This document shows positions 24,060 through 25,153 of a stretch of DNA of 25,153 nucleotides, piece after piece. The number at the start of each line of letters is the position of its first letter. Within the stretch, counting starts at the first letter, position 1. The translations under genes and the position numbers were made by a program. Source of the DNA: Roseimaritima sp. (lineage in GTDB: Bacteria > Planctomycetota > Planctomycetia > Pirellulales > Pirellulaceae); the NCBI GenBank assembly GCA_007124075.1, contig SLFV01000047.1, positions 1-25,153 on the forward strand, read 5' to 3'. The notes under the pieces are model-generated. The model had not been told where the DNA came from and searched no databases. It saw only the letters and a program-made list of their open reading frames with translations.

Positions 24060-25097
24060 ATGTTGCTGAATGAAATCGGTATGGTTCCGCCACCGATCGG
24101 GACCCCGTGGGGCCAGCGTGCCACGGCACAGGCTGCGCCGCAACCCGTTGATACGGGGTCGGTGACGGGGAATGTTTTCTGGTACGACCCTCCCTGGCAC
24201 GATGTGGATCCGGCCGTAGCGTTGGAGATAGTCAAAGCAATGGATACGCGGGGTATCGTCACAGCCGCGCTGGGTAGCGAACTGGGGGTGGCCAGCATTG
24301 CCGACCAGCTTCTGATACGGACTATGACTCCCTACCGGCCTGACCGTTACGGCCTGAATATCGATGATTTGCGGTCGGCCAATGTTGTGGACATGCGACT
24401 GGCTCGCGTCCGCGATACCGACGGACGTTATGCTTATTCGCGTGAACAACTGGTCCGCTGGTTGGGGATGAATCCAGGCGATCAGGATGCCGGCAACGAG
24501 GCTAGAAATGCCACGATTGTCGCTCCCGGTTGGCCCGCCGATGTGCCTGAGCTAGAACATTTAGGCCGCAAGTGGAAGCAGTTCCGTTCGCTGCAGCCCT
24601 CGGTACGCTGTGCGGTCTCCGTGCCGCCGTATCGATTGGCCAACGAGCTGCCGCGGATTATCGCCACCGCGCCTGACATCGTCATCCTGCGGATGGATGA
24701 CAGTGACGAATTTGACGCTGTCGCAATGGTTCAGGCGGTTTTGTTGGTGAAGAAGCTAATCGACAAGGTCCACCCTGCCACGAAGCTGTGGCTGGTCCCG
24801 ATCAATAGCCCCGCGCCCGATGACTGTGTTAAACTGTACGCGCTGGGTGTGGATTCGGTGGCGATTGATTGGTGGTGCCAGCCATTGTTGTCCGCACCAC
24901 CGCGAACTGCCATGGGCCTGGGCGATTTGGCGTCACATGCGAATCCCTATCTGCAAGCGGTGGACGAATTACTGGCAGGCCCGCTGGCTAGGGTCGCGGG
25001 GTTGATTGATTCTTGTGCCGCGCGGCGGCCGCATGAGCTGAATCGGAGGCATTTGCACGCTACCAACCGAATCATGGCGAAACTGCTGGAGGGGTAG
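24060..25097 (+). CDS. Degenerate glutamate-synthase FMN-domain-like protein
   Basis: From the ATG at 24060 it has 345 residues; GTG 24051 and TTG 24030 are also in frame. It resembles the central barrel of glutamate synthase / GlxD, which normally binds FMN and an iron-sulfur cluster. PDRYGLNIDDLRSANVVDM (about 94-112) matches the PSRYGMNPDDLRKA block, and LWLVPINSPAPDDCVKLYALGVDSVAID (about 253-280) matches the end of the barrel, where an SGG strand and a LGADAVAIG phosphate-binding strand are normal. The glycines are gone: SGG reads INS, the GGT loop reads MDDSDEFDA (about 212-220), and no Cys-rich 3Fe-4S motif is present. It is probably a pseudoenzyme or a divergent family member. It follows the GXGXG gene by 177 bases. 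Homology is inferred by eye. Confidence 0.68.
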   Translation: MLLNEIGMVPPPIGTPWGQRATAQAAPQPVDTGSVTGNVFWYDPPWHDVDPAVALEIVKAMDTRGIVTAALGSELGVASIADQLLIRTMTPYRPDRYGLNIDDLRSANVVDMRLARVRDTDGRYAYSREQLVRWLGMNPGDQDAGNEARNATIVAPGWPADVPELEHLGRKWKQFRSLQPSVRCAVSVPPYRLANELPRIIATAPDIVILRMDDSDEFDAVAMVQAVLLVKKLIDKVHPATKLWLVPINSPAPDDCVKLYALGVDSVAIDWWCQPLLSAPPRTAMGLGDLASHANPYLQAVDELLAGPLARVAGLIDSCAARRPHELNRRHLHATNRIMAKLLEG

Positions 25098-25153
25098 CCG
25101 AAAGGATTCCCTAGCAGGCTTTCGAAAAACCTTCCACGCACACTGCCGCCCGA
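25098..25153. other. Window end: short inverted repeat
   Basis: After the last stop, CGAAAG (25099-25104) and CTTTCG (25119-25124) can pair around a 14-base loop. No T-run follows on the + strand (an A-run does), so it is a poor terminator. The sequence is cut at 25153 and nothing else is recognisable. Confidence 0.25.

Noticed and set aside
25099..25124. Terminator after the last gene
   Set aside because: Only a 6-base-pair stem with a 14-base loop, followed by A rather than T residues on the + strand.

Overview
This 25 kb window is chromosomal DNA that most likely comes from a planctomycete of the Pirellulaceae / Rhodopirellula type. The best evidence is the pair at 1231-5544. It encodes a large exported protein with planctomycete cytochrome C, DUF1549 and DUF1553 regions, followed by a Tat-exported DUF1501 protein, a pairing that is greatly expanded in Planctomycetes. 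The base composition looks moderately GC-rich, Shine-Dalgarno signals are often weak, and housekeeping genes sit in short mixed operons, which fits the same assignment. I see no tRNA, rRNA, CRISPR array, insertion sequence or phage gene.

Layout. The left end (3-5544, + strand) holds the end of purA, then uppS (cell-wall lipid carrier synthesis), then the PSD1-type/DUF1501 secreted pair. From 5753 to 10636 (+) runs a likely operon: trpB, a UPF0173 metal-dependent hydrolase, a two-helix membrane protein overlapping an orphan MrpD/NuoM-like antiporter subunit, and a PHP-domain phosphoesterase. rlmN lies on the - strand (10708-11787). Divergent from it are an M20 peptidase gene and a BFD-like [2Fe-2S] protein gene that overlap at ATGA (11922-13378). 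After a 316-base gap come hemL and an OleC-like adenylate-forming enzyme, overlapping at TTGA (13695-16765).

From 16847 to 22995 everything reads leftward. In transcription order these are a HAD hydrolase, a low-molecular-weight tyrosine phosphatase, a very large MscS-family channel, two tandem hairpins (one terminator-like), and a TPR lipoprotein. At the right end (23139-25097, +) a GXGXG beta-helix protein of the glutamate-synthase C-terminal / GlxC type precedes a protein that appears to be a decayed glutamate-synthase FMN-domain barrel.

The most unusual element is that right-end pair. The GXGXG subunit looks intact. Its neighbour keeps recognisable GltS/GlxD-type landmarks but has lost the glycine-rich cofactor and substrate motifs, so the two may form a repurposed glutamate-synthase-like complex. 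Other points worth a second look are the two-gene MrpD module, an OleC homologue away from other ole genes, a near-identical promoter-like box upstream of two operons, possible leaderless transcription of hemL, and the tandem related hairpins downstream of the MscS gene. All family assignments were made by reading motifs; no database search was run.
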